Positions 5,336-6,430 of a stretch of DNA of 6,430 nt are shown in pieces. The notes under the pieces are model-generated. The model saw only the letters and a list, made by a program, of their open reading frames with translations. It made no database searches and was not told the origin of the DNA. The translations under genes and the position numbers were made by a program. Source of the stretch: WLMZ01 sp031367435 (GTDB lineage Bacteria > Actinomycetota > Acidimicrobiia > Acidimicrobiales > Ilumatobacteraceae). The stretch is taken from assembly GCA_031367435.1 (NCBI GenBank), contig JANLPV010000084.1:1-6430 (forward strand), given 5' to 3'. The number at the start of each line of letters is the position of its first letter. Position 1 is the first letter of the stretch.

Positions 5336-5554
5336 TCAGCGCTGCCCGTCAGCGGCAGTGGTGTCCCACAGCGTGGCATCGTTGCTCGCTTCCCACTCCG
5401 CCCACGCGTCCTCGTATGCCCCGCCCAGGTCTGAGGCTCGTAGCAGACCGACAGCCTTGTGGAGCACGGCTGACCGAGAGGCGAAGCCCTCCCGCTCGGC
5501 GTACGTGTCGAGAAACTCGACGTCGCCTTTGGGAAGACTCACGCTGACTTGCAT
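5336..5554 (-). CDS. MazE-type ribbon-helix-helix antitoxin, orphan
   Basis: A 72-residue antitoxin-like protein. The N-terminal half is a ribbon-helix-helix DNA-binding domain: strand MQVSVSLPKG, helix 1 DVEFLDTYAERE, a turn GFASRS, and helix 2 AVLHKAVGLLRA. The C-terminal half, LGGAYEDAWAEWEA and ATLWDTTAADG, is the acidic, Trp-rich tail that in actinobacterial MazE-like antitoxins occupies the toxin. Such proteins neutralise a MazF-type mRNA endonuclease and repress their own operon. Here no intact toxin follows; only a possible 3' fragment remains. The ATG at 5554 puts the ribbon strand at the N-terminus, as in relatives; a TTG at 5566 would add four residues (the reading LHYG). An inverted repeat covers the start codon. 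It may persist as an autoregulator, as protection against a related toxin elsewhere, or as a decaying gene. Confidence 0.82.
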   Translation of the reverse strand: MQVSVSLPKGDVEFLDTYAEREGFASRSAVLHKAVGLLRASDLGGAYEDAWAEWEASNDATLWDTTAADGQR

Positions 5555-5566
5555 ACCGTAATGCAA
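5549..5566. promoter_or_regulatory. Inverted repeat over the antitoxin start, candidate autoregulatory operator
   Basis: TTGCAT, six bases, ATGCAA: two perfect six-base arms in mirror orientation. One arm contains the start codon and second codon of the MazE-like gene (ATG CAA). Ribbon-helix-helix antitoxins bind such palindromes as dimers to repress their own operons. The position fits a self-repression site, although part of one arm is constrained by coding. Confidence 0.45.
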
Positions 5567-5689
5567 CCAAGACCTAGCTTCCTACCATTGGAGCAACCAC
5601 GCGTCGGCGCTGCGGACTGTAGAAAGGGCGGCATCCAGACGGCAACGATCCACGAAACAGTTCGACATTGACAGGTGGAACTGGCGTGG

Positions 5690-6427
5690 TCAGAACGACG
5701 TGACGCAGTACTGATCACCAAGCGGCAGCGATGTCTCGATCGACGGATCGGTGTCACCGTAGAGGGCTTTCAACATGCCCTTCACCATGCCACGATCAAC
5801 CGCGCAGATGACGGGGTTATCGATCGCGACATCGCCGAATGGGCAATGGTTGTTGATGATGCGCAGTTGGTTGTTGCGCTGATCGGCGTGCGCGGCAAAC
5901 CCGTGCGCGGTGAGCGCATCGGCCACGGTGTGTAGCGCCGAACGGAATGAACGCTGCACGACCTCGCCATCGGTGCTCGTACCTTGCAACGCAAGCGCCA
6001 TGGTGCGGCCGTATTCGATGCCGACTTCCTCGGCCATTGCCTCGGCCTGTTCGCGCGGCAACATCGACAGCGAACGACCAAGCAACTGCAACACGAGGTC
6101 GTCGCTGCGCACCGGAAATTCGAGGGGCTCGGCATCAGCCGCGGCGCGATAGTGCTTCGATGGGCGGCCAGCACCGCCACCTTCGGTGCGCTCAACGGCA
6201 ACTTCCACGTAACCACCCGCGGCAAGTTTGTCGAGATGATGCCGGGCAACGTTGGGGTGTAAACCGAAGTGTTCGGCAACCTGTGCCGCCGTGACACCGT
6301 TGTTGGATTCGCGGGTGTAGAGATAAATGCCGCGCCGTGTGGGATCGCCAAAGGCTGAGGTAATCGCTGTGACTTGTGCACTGAACGCGCCGGGTGTCAT
6401 GCCGGAGGTGGCTGCACTGGAAGTCAT
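5690..6427 (-). CDS. SufR-like winged-helix transcriptional regulator, candidate Fe-S sensor
   Basis: A 245-residue DNA-binding regulator. Residues 17-95 form an ArsR-like winged helix: ITSAFGDPTRRGIYLYT, the helix-turn-helix VTAAQVAEHFGLHPNVARHH (45-64), then the wing ending GAGRPSKHYR (85-94). The C-terminal domain holds three Cys, at 195 (NNHCPFGD), 208 (PVICAVD) and 241 (QYCVTSF). The first two are 12 residues apart, the spacing I recall for SufR, which binds an iron-sulfur cluster and represses suf cluster-assembly genes. The LPC-type cysteine expected between the second and last is absent, leaving a three-Cys set as in some actinobacterial relatives. The ATG at 6427 is 3 bases from the window edge, so an earlier start cannot be excluded. 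No suf gene lies downstream; if linked, they would be beyond the right edge, divergent. Cluster binding is inference. Confidence 0.82.
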   Translation of the reverse strand: MTSSAATSGMTPGAFSAQVTAITSAFGDPTRRGIYLYTRESNNGVTAAQVAEHFGLHPNVARHHLDKLAAGGYVEVAVERTEGGGAGRPSKHYRAAADAEPLEFPVRSDDLVLQLLGRSLSMLPREQAEAMAEEVGIEYGRTMALALQGTSTDGEVVQRSFRSALHTVADALTAHGFAAHADQRNNQLRIINNHCPFGDVAIDNPVICAVDRGMVKGMLKALYGDTDPSIETSLPLGDQYCVTSF

Positions 6428-6430
6428 GGC

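Overview
The window looks like a chromosomal stretch of a high-GC actinobacterium. The lineage is inferred from gene content: a TIGR03086/mycothiol-dependent maleylpyruvate isomerase-like protein, an ECF sigma factor overlapping a membrane-anchored PASTA-LysM protein, a MazE-type antitoxin, a SufR-like regulator, many GTG starts and strong G/C third-position bias. An acidimicrobial origin is possible but cannot be shown from sequence alone. No rRNA, tRNA, CRISPR array, insertion sequence or phage gene was seen.

Layout. Positions 1-446 (+) hold the 3' part of a DinB/MDMPI-like gene, which converges on the next block across a GC-rich hairpin at 497-510. Positions 520-3503 are an all-minus array. 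Read in transcription order it contains an ECF sigma factor (3503-3027), a single-pass membrane protein with extracytoplasmic PASTA and LysM modules (3030-1897, 4-base ATGA overlap), a RimJ/RimL-type GNAT acetyltransferase (1834-1292), a possible 43-residue ORF (1278-1147), a 56-residue tail-anchored protein (1085-915), and a small lipoprotein (918-520, 4-base GTGA overlap with the gene before it). Position 3504 onward is a short divergent promoter region. It is followed on the plus strand by a secreted lipoprotein (3698-4345), a pentapeptide-repeat protein (4491-4856) and a DUF1905 protein (4929-5228). The last part, on the minus strand, holds an orphan MazE-like antitoxin (5554-5336) followed by what looks like the last codons of a deleted mazF toxin gene (5335-5300). 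A SufR-like iron-sulfur-type repressor (6427-5690) lies at the right edge.

How the genes may work together. The most interesting unit is the sigma/PASTA-LysM pair. Its architecture suggests a regulator that couples peptidoglycan binding outside the cell to an ECF sigma factor inside. An ECF-like promoter match (GGAACC, 17-base spacer, CGTC) lies just upstream of the divergent lipoprotein gene, making that gene a candidate target. The other minus-strand genes include two more envelope proteins, but whether they belong to the same transcript is not shown. The second point of interest is the toxin-less mazE, which keeps a perfect inverted repeat over its start codon and a remnant of its lost partner.
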